Source: Zoogloeaceae bacterium (GTDB taxonomy: Bacteria; Pseudomonadota; Gammaproteobacteria; Burkholderiales; Rhodocyclaceae). Taken from it: a DNA stretch of 64,000 nucleotides. Each line of letters starts with the position of its first letter. The first letter of the stretch is position 1. The translations under genes and the position numbers were made by a program. The stretch covers positions 1-64,000 of the forward strand of contig JAITMP010000013.1 of the NCBI GenBank assembly GCA_031277315.1, read 5' to 3'. The notes beneath the pieces were generated by a model. That model had not been told where the DNA came from, made no database searches, and saw nothing but the letters and a program-made list of their open reading frames with translations. This document shows positions 17,829 through 25,964 of this stretch, piece after piece.

Positions 17829-18560
17829 TTATTCTCCGTCGGTCAGATCGAAGGTCACCGGTAGGCGCACGGCGAAAGTCTGGCCGCGCAGAACCTGCGG
17901 CAATGCGGTGGCCGCCGCCGCGCGCGACATCATCGTCAGCGCCTCTTGATCGAGAATTTCGTGGCCGCTCGAACGCGCCAGCAGGATGTGCGGCGGGCGG
18001 CCCTGAGGCGAAATGTCGATCTGGATTTCCGCCGTGCCTGCCCAGCCGCGCTCGCGCGCCAGCGGCGGATAGTGGCGATGGTTGCGCGCCGCCCGCGCCA
18101 GACCGACGCGGTAATCACGAATCCCGTCGGCATCCGGCCCGGCGGCGGCTTCCGTTGCCAGCGGATGTCCGCCGGCAACGGCGGATGCCGTCTCGGCGCG
18201 GCCGGCGGGCGGGGCCGCGCTGGCGCTGATGGCGCTGGTCGAAGTCACGGCCGGGATGTTTGCCGCAACCGGCTCCGCCGGCGCGATGGTTTCCACGGAC
18301 GCTTCTGCGCGCGGCAGAACGGGATCTATTGCCGTCTTGCGCGGAGCGGGTTTGTATTCGGGTTCCGGTTTTGGCGCGGGCGCGCTGGCCAGGGCAGGCG
18401 CGGCGCGCAGGGTGGCGGCCAGCGGCGGCGCGCCGGCGGGCGGCAGGGCGTCCGGCCCGAGCGGCCATAGCACAAGCGCATGCAGCGCGGCGGAAACGGT
18501 CAACGCCGACAAGGGGCGGATGCCTCCGCCGTCTTTCCAGACCAGATTTTGAAAACGCAT
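17829..18560 (-). CDS. TonB-like energy-transduction protein
   Basis: A 243-residue protein built like TonB: an N-terminal membrane anchor (ALTVSAALHALVLWPLG, about residues 19-35), a long Pro/Ala-rich periplasmic linker with KPEPEYKPAPRKT, and a C-terminal TonB domain with HYPPLARERGWAGTAEIQID and SSGHEILDQEALTMM. TonB transfers proton-motive energy to outer-membrane receptors. No ExbB/ExbD genes are adjacent. The gene overlaps nothing and converges with the NUDIX gene. Confidence 0.85.
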   Translation of the reverse strand: MRFQNLVWKDGGGIRPLSALTVSAALHALVLWPLGPDALPPAGAPPLAATLRAAPALASAPAPKPEPEYKPAPRKTAIDPVLPRAEASVETIAPAEPVAANIPAVTSTSAISASAAPPAGRAETASAVAGGHPLATEAAAGPDADGIRDYRVGLARAARNHRHYPPLARERGWAGTAEIQIDISPQGRPPHILLARSSGHEILDQEALTMMSRAAAATALPQVLRGQTFAVRLPVTFDLTDGE

Positions 18561-18634
18561 GAGGCTCTGATACTCTGCGGTAACGCCATGATTTTACATC
18601 CAACGCCGAACCCGCCAGAGGGCGGAAAAACCGC

Positions 18635-19219
18635 ATGCCGACTTCGGGCCATCCGCTCATCCTGACGCTCGACGTGCAGGGCGCGCCGCACCGCTGGGTG
18701 ACTTGGCAGCACGCTTGTTTCTATTACGCCCGCAGTCTCGTCGCTTGGGCGGCGGGGGATCACCGCTTCACTTTCCACGGCGGCACCAACCGCGAAACCG
18801 GTCAGCGTTCCGCCATCACGGTGGAGAGCATCATCGCCATCAAGGGCAAGGCGCTGGCGCCGCGCGGGCGTCCGGCGGTGCCGCCGCTGAACAACCGCGA
18901 GCTGTTTCACCGCGACCGCCACATCTGCGCGTACTGCGGTCACGAATACGCCTTCCTGCGCCTGACGCGTGACCATATCGTGCCGGTGTCGCAGGGCGGG
19001 CGCGATTTGTGGATGAACGTCGTCACCGCCTGCCGCCATTGCAACCAGAAAAAAAGCGGCCGCACGCCGGAGCAGGCGCGCATGGAGTTGCTCTACGCGC
19101 CTTACGTGCCGAACAAGGCGGAGTTTCTCATCCTCAGCAACCGCAACATTCTCGCCGACCAGATGGATTTTCTGGCGCAGCATGTGTCGACGCACAGCCG
19201 GGTGAAAATCGCCGCCTGA
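18635..19219 (+). CDS. HNH endonuclease
   Basis: A 194-residue HNH nuclease. The core is a zinc-binding CAYCG followed by LTRDHIVPVSQGGRDLWMN and VTACRHCNQKKSGRTPEQA, giving the CxxC...DH...N...CxxC arrangement of the HNH_5/McrA-like family. Genes of this exact type are widespread single-copy chromosomal genes in beta- and gammaproteobacteria, and their physiological role is unknown. There are no signs of phage packaging genes nearby. It is 52 bp upstream of the YgiQ-type gene on the same strand. Confidence 0.9.
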   Translation: MPTSGHPLILTLDVQGAPHRWVTWQHACFYYARSLVAWAAGDHRFTFHGGTNRETGQRSAITVESIIAIKGKALAPRGRPAVPPLNNRELFHRDRHICAYCGHEYAFLRLTRDHIVPVSQGGRDLWMNVVTACRHCNQKKSGRTPEQARMELLYAPYVPNKAEFLILSNRNILADQMDFLAQHVSTHSRVKIAA

Positions 19220-19271
19220 TTTGCAGCGTTCATTTCGCATCCGCCCTTCATTCGCCCTGTAAAATGGGCGC

Positions 19272-21428
19272 ATGCGGCTTCCGCCGGACACGCCACTTCT
19301 CACTTCCTATCGCAAATACTGGGCGCATCGCTTCGGCGTGTCGCCCTTTCTGCCCATGTCGCGCGCCGAGATGGCGGCGCAAGGCTGGGATGAATGCGAT
19401 GTCATTCTCGTCACCGGCGATGCGTACATCGACCATCCCAGTTTTGGCATGGCGCTGATCGGCCGGCTGCTCGAAGCGCAGGGTTTTCGCGTCGGCATTC
19501 TCAGCCAGCCTGACTGGCGCTCCGCCGAACCCTTCCGCGCCTTGGGGCGTCCGAAGCTGTTTTTCGGCGTCACCGCCGGCAATATGGATTCGATGGTCAA
19601 CCGCTACACCGCCGACCGCAAGATCCGCTCCGACGACGCTTACACGCCGAACGCCGAGCCGGGCAGGCGGCCCGACCGCGCGGTGGCGGTCTATGCGCAA
19701 CGCTGCCGCGAGGCGTTTCCCGGCGCGGCGGTGGTCATCGGCAGCATCGAAGCGTCGCTGCGCCGCATCGCCCACTACGATTACTGGTCGGACACGGTGC
19801 GCCGTTCGGTGCTGGCCGATTCCAAGGCCGACCTGCTGCTGTTCGGCAACGCCGAGCGCGCCATCATCGAACTGGCGCACCGTCTGGCGAAAGGCGCGCC
19901 GATCCAGTCGATCCGCGATCTGCGCGGCAGCGCCTTCATGACGCCGCGCGGCTGGCGGCCCGGCGCGGATTGGCAGGAAGCCGACGCCACCACGGTGGAT
20001 ACGCCGGGCGCGGTGCCTCCGCATCCCGATCCATATGCCATGCAGGCGGCGAAAAACGACACTGGCGGCGCGGATGGAGCGGGTGGAATAGCGGCGGATG
20101 CGCCATTGCGCTTCGTGAAAACGCGAGCGCGCCGCGCCGCCCGCGCCCATACGGTGATCCGCCTGCCGTCTTATGAGCAGGTGAAGGATGACCCGGTGCT
20201 CTACGCGCACGCTTCACGCGCGTTCCATCTCGAATCGAATCCGGGCAATGCCCGCGCGCTGGCGCAGGCGCACGGAGAACGCGATGTCTGGCTCAATCCG
20301 CCGCCGGTGCCGCTCACCACGCCGGAGATGGATCATGTCTATGGCCTGCCCTTCGCCCGCGCCCCGCACCCGTCCTACGGCAAGGCGAAAATTCCGGCCT
20401 GGGAGATGATCCGCTTCTCGGTGAACATCATGCGCGGCTGCTTCGGCGGCTGCACGTTCTGCTCCATCACCGAACATGAAGGCCGCATCATCCAGAGCCG
20501 CTCGGAAGCGTCGATCCTGCGCGAAATCGAAGCCATCCGCGACAAGACGCCCGGCTTCACCGGCGTCGTCTCCGACCTCGGCGGCCCGACCGCGAATATG
20601 TATCGTCTGGCATGCAGGGACGCGCAAATCGAGGAATCCTGCCGCCGTTTGTCCTGCGTCTACCCCGACATCTGCCCCAATATGGGCACCGACCACGGCC
20701 CGCTGGTGCAGCTCTACCGCAAGGCGCGCGCGCTGCCCGGCGTCAAGAAAGTGCTGATCGGCTCCGGCCTGCGCTACGACCTCGCCGTGCGCGCGCCCGA
20801 GTACGTCAAGGAACTCGTCACCCACCACGTCGGCGGCTACCTGAAAATCGCCCCCGAGCACACCGAAACGGGGCCGCTTTCGAAAATGATGAAGCCCGGC
20901 ATCGGCGTCTATGACAAATTCAAGGCGCTGTTCGAAAAATATTCCGCCGAAGCGCGCAAGGAGCAATACCTCATCCCCTACTTCATCGCCGCTCATCCCG
21001 GCGCCACCGACGAAGACATGCTGGCGCTCGCCCTGTGGCTGAAGCGCAACGGCTTCCGCCTCGATCAGGTGCAGACTTTCCTGCCGACGCCGCTCTCGCT
21101 CGCCACCGCCATGTGGCACACGGAGAAGAACCCGCTGCGCAAGATCACACGCGACGCCGAAAGCGTCAGCGTGGCGCGCGGCGGGCGTCAGCGCGCGCTG
21201 CACAAAGCCTTCCTGCGCTGGCACGACCCCGCCAACTGGCCGCTGCTGCGCGAGGCGCTGCGCCGAATGGGCCGCGCCAACCTGATCGGCAATGGCCGCC
21301 ACCACCTGATCCCCGCCTTCCAGCCCGCCGGCGCGCTTCGCGCCGCCGCGCCTCACAAGGATAAACGGGATAAACAAAACAAACCCGCCGCCCCTCACCG
21401 CCGCGAACAAAAATCGAAGCGGCGTTGA
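19272..21428 (+). CDS. YgiQ family radical SAM protein
   Basis: A 718-residue protein with an N-terminal YgiQ domain ([20 protein letters not shown]), a radical SAM domain with [19 protein letters not shown] (CxxxCxxC), and a C-terminal domain ending in a Lys/Arg-rich tail. YgiQ proteins are large, conserved and without an assigned reaction. The gene is complete; its stop lies 57 bp before the left attachment repeat of the prophage, so it marks the host side of the insertion. Confidence 0.93.
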   Translation: MRLPPDTPLLTSYRKYWAHRFGVSPFLPMSRAEMAAQGWDECDVILVTGDAYIDHPSFGMALIGRLLEAQGFRVGILSQPDWRSAEPFRALGRPKLFFGVTAGNMDSMVNRYTADRKIRSDDAYTPNAEPGRRPDRAVAVYAQRCREAFPGAAVVIGSIEASLRRIAHYDYWSDTVRRSVLADSKADLLLFGNAERAIIELAHRLAKGAPIQSIRDLRGSAFMTPRGWRPGADWQEADATTVDTPGAVPPHPDPYAMQAAKNDTGGADGAGGIAADAPLRFVKTRARRAARAHTVIRLPSYEQVKDDPVLYAHASRAFHLESNPGNARALAQAHGERDVWLNPPPVPLTTPEMDHVYGLPFARAPHPSYGKAKIPAWEMIRFSVNIMRGCFGGCTFCSITEHEGRIIQSRSEASILREIEAIRDKTPGFTGVVSDLGGPTANMYRLACRDAQIEESCRRLSCVYPDICPNMGTDHGPLVQLYRKARALPGVKKVLIGSGLRYDLAVRAPEYVKELVTHHVGGYLKIAPEHTETGPLSKMMKPGIGVYDKFKALFEKYSAEARKEQYLIPYFIAAHPGATDEDMLALALWLKRNGFRLDQVQTFLPTPLSLATAMWHTEKNPLRKITRDAESVSVARGGRQRALHKAFLRWHDPANWPLLREALRRMGRANLIGNGRHHLIPAFQPAGALRAAAPHKDKRDKQNKPAAPHRREQKSKRR

Positions 21429-21485
21429 AGCAGCAAAGGAGGCGATGATTTTTCTACAGAAAGAGACGCGGGTGATGGCGCTGAA

Positions 21486-21502
21486 AGACTGGCGGAGAGG
21501 GT
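21486..21502. repeat. Left attachment repeat (attL core)
   Basis: AGACTGGCGGAGAGGGT here is identical to 29032-29048 at the tRNA-Ser 3' end. The next 12 bases diverge for four positions and then match again as TTCGAACC, the T-loop sequence (21507-21514 and 29053-29060). The phage side therefore imitates part of the tRNA T-arm. The repeat covers the last 13 nt of the tRNA including CCA, plus 4 flanking bases. Confidence 0.88.
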
Positions 21503-21567
21503 CAATTTCGAACCAAAGAATTGATAGAGAGGGTAAGCCACGAATACAAATATGGCATACCATCAAA

Positions 21568-21594
21568 AATCCCGGTTTCGCCGGGATTTTTTTT
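21568..21594 (+). terminator. Rho-independent terminator at phage left end
   Basis: The stem AATCCCGG/CCGGGATT with loop TTTCG is followed by an uninterrupted T-run. It lies between the left attachment repeat and the recombinase gene. In the circular phage this position is directly downstream of the repressor-like gene and attP, so it would end that transcript. In the integrated state it protects the recombinase from read-through out of the YgiQ gene. Confidence 0.85.
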
Positions 21595-21606
21595 ACGCCT
21601 TAGAAA

Positions 21607-22179
21607 ATGTTAATCGGATACGCAAGAGTTTCAACGCAAGAACAAGAAACACACTTACAAACCGATGCACTCAAAGCAGCCGGCGTTAAAAAAATATTTG
21701 AGGAAAAACGATCAGGCGGAGACAGAAACCGGCCGATACTAAAAAAAGTTCTCGACACACTGAAACCCGGAGATACGCTTGTCGTATTCAAATTAGATCG
21801 CGTTGCGCGATCATTGAAACACTTACTCGAAATACTGGAAATCATAGAGAGCAAAGGAGCCGGTTTCAAATCACTCACAGAAACTATCGACACCACGAAC
21901 GCGGCCGGAAGAATGATGATGCAAATCATAGGAGCATTCGCCGAGTTCGAGAAAACGCTAATCGCTGAAAGAACAAAAGCAGGCATGGCCGCAGCTGTTA
22001 AACGAGGCTCAAAACTCGGAAGACCTTACAGCATCCCGAAAGAGCAGCAACCGGAAATGATGCGTCTATGGAAATCTGGGAGACATACAAAAACAGAACT
22101 TGCACGCATGTATAAAACACACATTTCAAGCGTGAAGCGAACGATCAAAAGACACGACAAGCGACACATAACACAATGA
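21607..22179 (+). CDS. Small serine recombinase (resolvase/invertase family), probable phage integrase
   Basis: A 190-residue serine recombinase. The catalytic serine is in MLIGYARVSTQEQ (Ser9). Arginines lie in FKLDRVARSLKHL, with the family motif GRMMMQIIGAFAEFEKTLI and a C-terminal helix-turn-helix (TKTELARMYKTHISSVKRTI). It is the only recombinase in the element, so it is the likely agent of integration and excision. From memory, Ralstonia RSM-type filamentous phages integrate in the same way, by a resolvase-like enzyme at a tRNA-Ser gene. It lies 93 bp inside the left boundary, the usual place for an integrase. Confidence 0.93.
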   Translation: MLIGYARVSTQEQETHLQTDALKAAGVKKIFEEKRSGGDRNRPILKKVLDTLKPGDTLVVFKLDRVARSLKHLLEILEIIESKGAGFKSLTETIDTTNAAGRMMMQIIGAFAEFEKTLIAERTKAGMAAAVKRGSKLGRPYSIPKEQQPEMMRLWKSGRHTKTELARMYKTHISSVKRTIKRHDKRHITQ

Positions 22180-22993
22180 TTACAAAGAGATTAACAAGAA
22201 TATATAAGTAAATATCGAAAAATAAGATCTGTATGTATAAGTAAAATTCGACAAGATTTCATCTTTTCCTTTAAAATCAATTACTTGACTTAAGTTATTG
22301 ATTTATATGAGGAAAGTACTGTTTTGGCGTCAAAAACGTCACAGATGTCGTCTACTTTACGTGTTACTGGCACGTAAAGTCGCCGCCGCGCCAAGCGTCC
22401 TATGGGGGCGCGCTTCGCGCGCCTCCCTCCGGCCGCTGGCGCGGGAACGGCAAAAACAGCCCACAACAGCCGAAAACCTCATACGACACATCCCAGACCG
22501 CCAAGACAAAAAATCGGCGCCAACGGCTTGTATTACAGCCACAGAGAAAATCAGAAAAACGCCCTCCGCAGAAACGGCGGAGAAAAAGCGGGCGCTTCGC
22601 GCCCAATAGCCGGGCTACGCCCGGATGCCTTCCTTCGCCTCTTAACTGTTCGCGGATGCATCCATCCATCTTGAGTTCTCGCCCACAGCCCGCCGAAATC
22701 AGCTCGGGTCAAACGTCACGCCAGATTGGGGAACTTTCGCGGCATAAACGCACGATAAAACCGTGCATTTATTCCACGTTTCCCCAATCTGTCATGCCGT
22801 TTGCCCTACGAAAAATAACAAGGTCGCTTGCGCGACAGGGCGGGCTTGTTTGTGGGGCGAGAACTCAAGATGGATGGATGCAGAGCATCGCACCCGAGCT
22901 ACAGGCGAAGAAAGGAAGAACAACGCCGGGGCTCAAATCTAAGCTGGATGGTGAAAACTGATAAACTGATCAAAGACGGGAAAGGAAAAGAAA
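22180..22993. other. Non-coding, hairpin-rich region of the inovirus (candidate origin and packaging region)
   Basis: No convincing gene lies in these 814 bases. The first 110 bases are very AT-rich. A 10-bp perfect hairpin follows (ACTTTACGTG, 22354-22380). Then comes a GC-rich stretch with three tight hairpins with 3-base loops (22407-22423, 22590-22604, 22610-22624), and a nested palindrome at 22657-22882. Filamentous phages keep their plus- and minus-strand origins and packaging hairpin in one such intergenic region. This is the only candidate in the element, so I assign it that role by inference. An open frame at 22298-22609 crosses several of the hairpins and is not supported. Confidence 0.6.
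22657..22882. repeat. Nested inverted repeats (28-bp outer arms, inner 12-bp and hairpin)
   Basis: The outer arms 22657-22684 and 22855-22882 are a perfect 28-bp inverted repeat (core CATCTTGAGTTCTCGCC). Inside them, CAGATTGGGGAA (22722-22733) pairs with 22780-22791. Innermost is the hairpin 22744-22754/22762-22772, two 5-bp blocks with one mismatch and loop ATAAAAC. A further small hairpin, GTCGC-TTGC-GCGAC, is at 22824-22837. The whole could form one long stem on single-stranded phage DNA. Packaging signal, replication origin, or a small inserted palindromic element are the alternatives. Confidence 0.8.
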
Positions 22994-23245
22994 ATGGAAC
23001 TGGAAATCTACGAAGCGTTTAGATCGGCCGGAGTTGGAGACGACAGGGCAAAAGCGGCAGCGGAATCCGTCATCAAGGAAATCGACCGACGCTACGAGCT
23101 GCATGCACGACAACTTGCAACGAGGAGTGACATTGCTGAAATGGAATCTCGACTTTTAAAAGCGATCACCGATATGCAACGCTGGACAGTAGGCGCAATC
23201 TTTGCCGGAATGGGACTGGTCGCCGGAATTATAAAAATGCTATAA
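22994..23245 (+). CDS. Small coiled-coil protein with C-terminal membrane anchor
   Basis: An 83-residue hypothetical protein. Residues 1-60 are helical and charged (VIKEIDRRYELHARQLATRS, MESRLLKAITDMQ) and the last 18 residues (VGAIFAGMGLVAGIIKML) form one membrane segment. The layout resembles small DUF1640-like tail-anchored coiled-coil proteins, but I cannot assign a function. AAAGGAAAAGAAA precedes the ATG. It is on the plus strand, followed by a bidirectional terminator shared with the convergent Zot gene. Confidence 0.6.
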   Translation: MELEIYEAFRSAGVGDDRAKAAAESVIKEIDRRYELHARQLATRSDIAEMESRLLKAITDMQRWTVGAIFAGMGLVAGIIKML

Positions 23246-23260
23246 CAAAAACAATCATTA

Positions 23261-23286
23261 AAAAACCCGGCTTAGGCCGGGTTTTT
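23261..23286. terminator. Bidirectional rho-independent terminator
   Basis: AAAAACCCGGC and GCCGGGTTTTT form an 11-bp stem with a four-base TTAG loop between the convergent coiled-coil and Zot genes. The A-run on one side and T-run on the other let it work in both directions. The stop codon of the Zot gene (23285-23287) lies in the end of the hairpin. Confidence 0.88.
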
Positions 23287-24355
23287 ATTTCTTGGAAGAC
23301 TGCGAAAGATCAGAGCGAGGCGGAGCAGAAATTAAAGCTCCACGCCGATAATCCGAATCAGTAACAACATCAGCCGTCATGACTGGCTGATGCTGAACAG
23401 AATTTAAATTGGATTCGGTTTTCAAATCCCAATTTACAAAAAATCCCTTGGCGACAATTTCACGACAGAGATTGAAGCCCACATCTAAACGAGTACCTTG
23501 CTGACTGTAGCAGCGACAACCCTTACCCTCAAAATCAACACAAGCAGCAGGATACGGCGCATGAACAGGCTTAGTTACGTCGTCATAAGCCGGCGCAGTA
23601 TGCGAAAGACCAGATACACGCGGTTGAAAATTAGAAAAATATGAAACCACATTACTTAACCTAGATGAAGGAATAACACCAGTCGCAGAAGAACCAGCAG
23701 CGGATGCACTGACCTTGCCGCCAATCACCGAAGGTGCAATAACAACATCATGCATGGTTTTATAACCATAATAAATAAGTGCGGCGAGAATAAAGGGAAG
23801 AAAAATAAGAAACCAAAACTTCATCGGCAGCTTGCGCTTGTGAGTGTGAAGTTCTGCGCTCTTGTACCACTTAAAAGACTCTTGCGGATAAGCAAATTCA
23901 TACCGAGTGGCATCTTTAATCGTGGCCTTGGTCACGTCAGTGACCTTACCCCACTCGAAAATACTGGCGCGAGCCATGCCGAATTTACGAACGACGTGAA
24001 AATGCTGACCAATAAGACGACGAACGTTAACGTCGATCAACTGCGGATGCTGCGTGATTAAAACAATATCGACGCCTTTATGCCGGTGAGTCTCAAGTTC
24101 TGAAACATGAAGCGGCACATGAGCGCCGTTCGCTCTTGGCCTAAAAACGCGCTGGCATTCATCAATAACAATGATCGCGCCAGTCGGCAGCGTCGGCCAG
24201 TCTTCGGGCTTGTCGAATTCAAGCCACGGCAACTTAAGATCAGAAATACCATTGTAATAGACCGGACGATTTTCTTTTTCGGATTTTTCTTTAACCCAAT
24301 TCAAGGCATACAGCGTTTTGCCGTTGCCGGGAAGTCCAGTAATGCAGGTAATCAT
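23285..24355 (-). CDS. Zot-like phage assembly ATPase (gene I protein)
   Basis: A 356-residue Zonula-occludens-toxin-like protein, the inner-membrane assembly ATPase of filamentous phages. The Walker A motif is in MITCITGLPGNGKTLYAL and the Walker B region reads TGAIIVIDECQRVF. A single membrane segment (FWFLIFLPFILAALIYYGY) lies at about residues 180-198. The periplasmic C-terminal domain has four cysteines (AACVDFEGKGCRCYSQQG, FNLCREIV). The start overlaps the DUF2523 stop by 4 bases (ATGA). The Zot name does not imply toxicity; it is the pI homologue. Confidence 0.95.
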   Translation of the reverse strand: MITCITGLPGNGKTLYALNWVKEKSEKENRPVYYNGISDLKLPWLEFDKPEDWPTLPTGAIIVIDECQRVFRPRANGAHVPLHVSELETHRHKGVDIVLITQHPQLIDVNVRRLIGQHFHVVRKFGMARASIFEWGKVTDVTKATIKDATRYEFAYPQESFKWYKSAELHTHKRKLPMKFWFLIFLPFILAALIYYGYKTMHDVVIAPSVIGGKVSASAAGSSATGVIPSSRLSNVVSYFSNFQPRVSGLSHTAPAYDDVTKPVHAPYPAACVDFEGKGCRCYSQQGTRLDVGFNLCREIVAKGFFVNWDLKTESNLNSVQHQPVMTADVVTDSDYRRGALISAPPRSDLSQSSKK

Positions 24356-24687
24356 GGCTTGAAATTATTACCAAGACTATGACCAACCAGCATTTTGGTA
24401 ACTGAACCTGATTGAATACCATCGAGGACAAGACGCGCCGCCATTGCACTAACAAGAATATTGAAACAAGTGCCGATTTTAAGCAGGCCAAGAATGCCAA
24501 TTACTTGACCGGGAAGGGCTGATGAAGCCTGTAAAAAAATCCCCTTGAAATGGTCAATAGTGAAATCGAGCCCCGCATAAGTAATGAAAGTAACACCAAG
24601 CGCAATAAGGACTCGACCGACAATTGAGCTAATAACCCAAAGCAGAGCGCCGATAATGGCAGAGACAAAAACAGGCGGAAGCGGCAT
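24352..24687 (-). CDS. DUF2523 membrane protein (gene VI-like minor coat protein)
   Basis: A 111-residue very hydrophobic protein with about three membrane segments (VSAIIGALLWVISSIVGRVL, LIALGVTFITYAGLDFTI, GILGLLKIGTCFNILVSAMA). DUF2523 proteins lie between the adsorption protein and Zot in inoviruses, the position of Ff pVI, the minor coat protein that caps the virion end with pIII. It starts 3 bp after the pIII-like gene and overlaps the Zot gene by 4 bases. Confidence 0.88.
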   Translation of the reverse strand: MPLPPVFVSAIIGALLWVISSIVGRVLIALGVTFITYAGLDFTIDHFKGIFLQASSALPGQVIGILGLLKIGTCFNILVSAMAARLVLDGIQSGSVTKMLVGHSLGNNFKP

Positions 24688-24690
24688 GAC

Positions 24691-25875
24691 TTACCCTTTC
24701 AGAATAATCATCATTCCGGCAACCGAGCAGCCCATCATCATCAAGTTGCCAATCCAGATAAGCGCAGTGCAGATTTTGTCCATCGGAACATAGATGCCGT
24801 AACCGCCGACAGAAAGATTGAAATCCGCTATGCACTGCGCACTGAAAATTTCCGTTTTATCAAGCAGGGTCGATATATCGAACGTGTCGATATTCGACGG
24901 ATCATTCGGAAATTCAGATGCCATCGGGTCTTGCCCTTCAATCGCCTGTTGACCTAAAACAGATTCATCAGTCTCGGTATCAAAAAGGGCACAATTGCGG
25001 ATATGCTGCTCTCTCGCAACAGCACATTGAACCGCGTCACCATCACAAGTAAATGAACTCAAGCAATCGCCACCAAAAGACGACTTCTTACAGATATGAG
25101 AATCGGGATTTTCCACACAGAACGGAGAAGGGTCTTCACCATCGCCTTCGCCCTCACCTTCGCCTTCGCCACCATCGCCTTCGCCTTCGCCCTCACTTTC
25201 GCCACCTTCGCCACCATCACCTTCGCCCTCGCCACCTTCGCCACCATCACCCGAAGGCGGATTACCGGGAACAGGAAGATTGCTACTTGAACACGTTTGA
25301 CCTGTGAATGTGCCGGAATAATCACAGAACTGGGGCTGAACACCGGGAATCGCCAAAGCACCACAAAAAGTATGTGATAAGGGCATCATATTGACAACGC
25401 ATTCCCCATTGCAAACATTATTACCGGTAGGAAGAGTGAGCGGCCCACCATTAACGCCCTCGTCATTAGGCCAATCGGGCCCCGTCCAAGTCCCTGTATA
25501 CCAACGAACAGAAGTAGGGGCACCCGTTGGACACGGATCGGGAGGATCAGGAGGAGGATCAGCACCAACACAAACACCTTTAGAATTCTTGTAACCACCA
25601 TAAGGACACCAATCACCCTCGACAACAATAAATTCATCGCCATTCGCTGATAGGCAATAAGGAAGTTGAACCTTAACAAAGGGGATACCAGCCGCAGCAT
25701 AAGCTTGTTGGCAAGTATCTTCGGCCGTAGGGCCGTAATAACGAACGCCACCCGCGCCAACAACATTCCAAGAATGAATAGCCGGATAATCCGCAAATGA
25801 AAATGCACTATAAGCGCCGAGCAACAAGCCAAACGCGAAGTATAAAAGCAGCCTTATCGACCGTGAATAATCCAT
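24691..25875 (-). CDS. Adsorption/tip protein (pIII-like, TspB-type)
   Basis: A 394-residue secreted protein. It has a signal peptide (SIRLLLYFAFGLLLGAYSAF), a cysteine-rich N-terminal domain (CQQAY, YCLS, WCPYGG, CNGECVV, FCDYS, CSSSN), a linker of Gly/Glu/Asp repeats (about 35 residues of GEG, GDG and EGE units), a second Cys-rich domain and a C-terminal membrane anchor (ICTALIWIGNLMMMGCSVAG). This is the pIII plan: receptor-binding domains, glycine-rich linker and anchor. It is related to the TspB-type proteins of Neisseria inoviruses. The start at 25875 gives a normal signal peptide; an in-frame TTG at 25929 does not. The acidic Glu-rich linker is unusual compared with the Gly/Ser linker of Ff. 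Confidence 0.9.
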   Translation of the reverse strand: MDYSRSIRLLLYFAFGLLLGAYSAFSFADYPAIHSWNVVGAGGVRYYGPTAEDTCQQAYAAAGIPFVKVQLPYCLSANGDEFIVVEGDWCPYGGYKNSKGVCVGADPPPDPPDPCPTGAPTSVRWYTGTWTGPDWPNDEGVNGGPLTLPTGNNVCNGECVVNMMPLSHTFCGALAIPGVQPQFCDYSGTFTGQTCSSSNLPVPGNPPSGDGGEGGEGEGDGGEGGESEGEGEGDGGEGEGEGEGDGEDPSPFCVENPDSHICKKSSFGGDCLSSFTCDGDAVQCAVAREQHIRNCALFDTETDESVLGQQAIEGQDPMASEFPNDPSNIDTFDISTLLDKTEIFSAQCIADFNLSVGGYGIYVPMDKICTALIWIGNLMMMGCSVAGMMIILKG

Positions 25876-25916
25876 GCGACACCAATAATCGTTAAAAGGA
25901 TAATCCAGCCTTCCAT
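25854..25916 (-). CDS. 20-residue membrane peptide, candidate pVII/pIX-like minor coat protein
   Basis: This short frame encodes MEGWIILLTIIGVAWIIHGR: an acidic N-terminus, one membrane span, and a basic C-terminus. That is the topology of the tiny tip proteins pVII and pIX of Ff phages, although those are 32-33 residues. It lies just after the coat-gene terminator and its 3' end overlaps the pIII-like gene by 22 bases, so translation may be coupled. A weak GGA precedes the ATG by 8 bases. It could be a chance frame, but the composition and place are suggestive. Confidence 0.5.
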   Translation of the reverse strand: MEGWIILLTIIGVAWIIHGR

Positions 25917-25930
25917 GATCGAAATCCAAG

Positions 25931-25958
25931 AAAAAAGGGAGAGCGGGCCCACTCTCCC
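25931..25958 (-). terminator. Central terminator after major coat gene
   Basis: On the minus strand GGGAGAG/CTCTCCC (25937-25958, loop TGGGCCCG) is followed by six T. It lies 6 bp after the major coat gene stop and before the pIII-like gene. Filamentous phages place a central terminator exactly here, to keep coat protein transcripts far more abundant than those of the minor proteins. Confidence 0.85.
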
Positions 25959-25964
25959 CTTTTG

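Noticed and set aside
22298-22609. A 103-codon plus-strand frame in the phage non-coding region
   Set aside because: It crosses several perfect hairpins, lacks a ribosome site and reads as a low-complexity basic protein without recognisable features.
22731-22775. Possible dif-like XerCD site in the phage palindrome
   Set aside because: I could not match both 11-bp Xer arms with a 6-bp centre, and the tRNA-Ser repeat explains the integration better.
23285-24355. Zot gene as a toxin
   Set aside because: The Walker motifs, membrane segment and position beside DUF2523 identify it as the phage assembly ATPase; nothing in the sequence shows enterotoxin activity.
25139-25252. Tandem repeat at 25139-25252 as a CRISPR-like array
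   Set aside because: The 6-9-base periodicity is the in-frame coding of Gly/Glu repeats in the pIII-like linker; there are no spacers of constant length.
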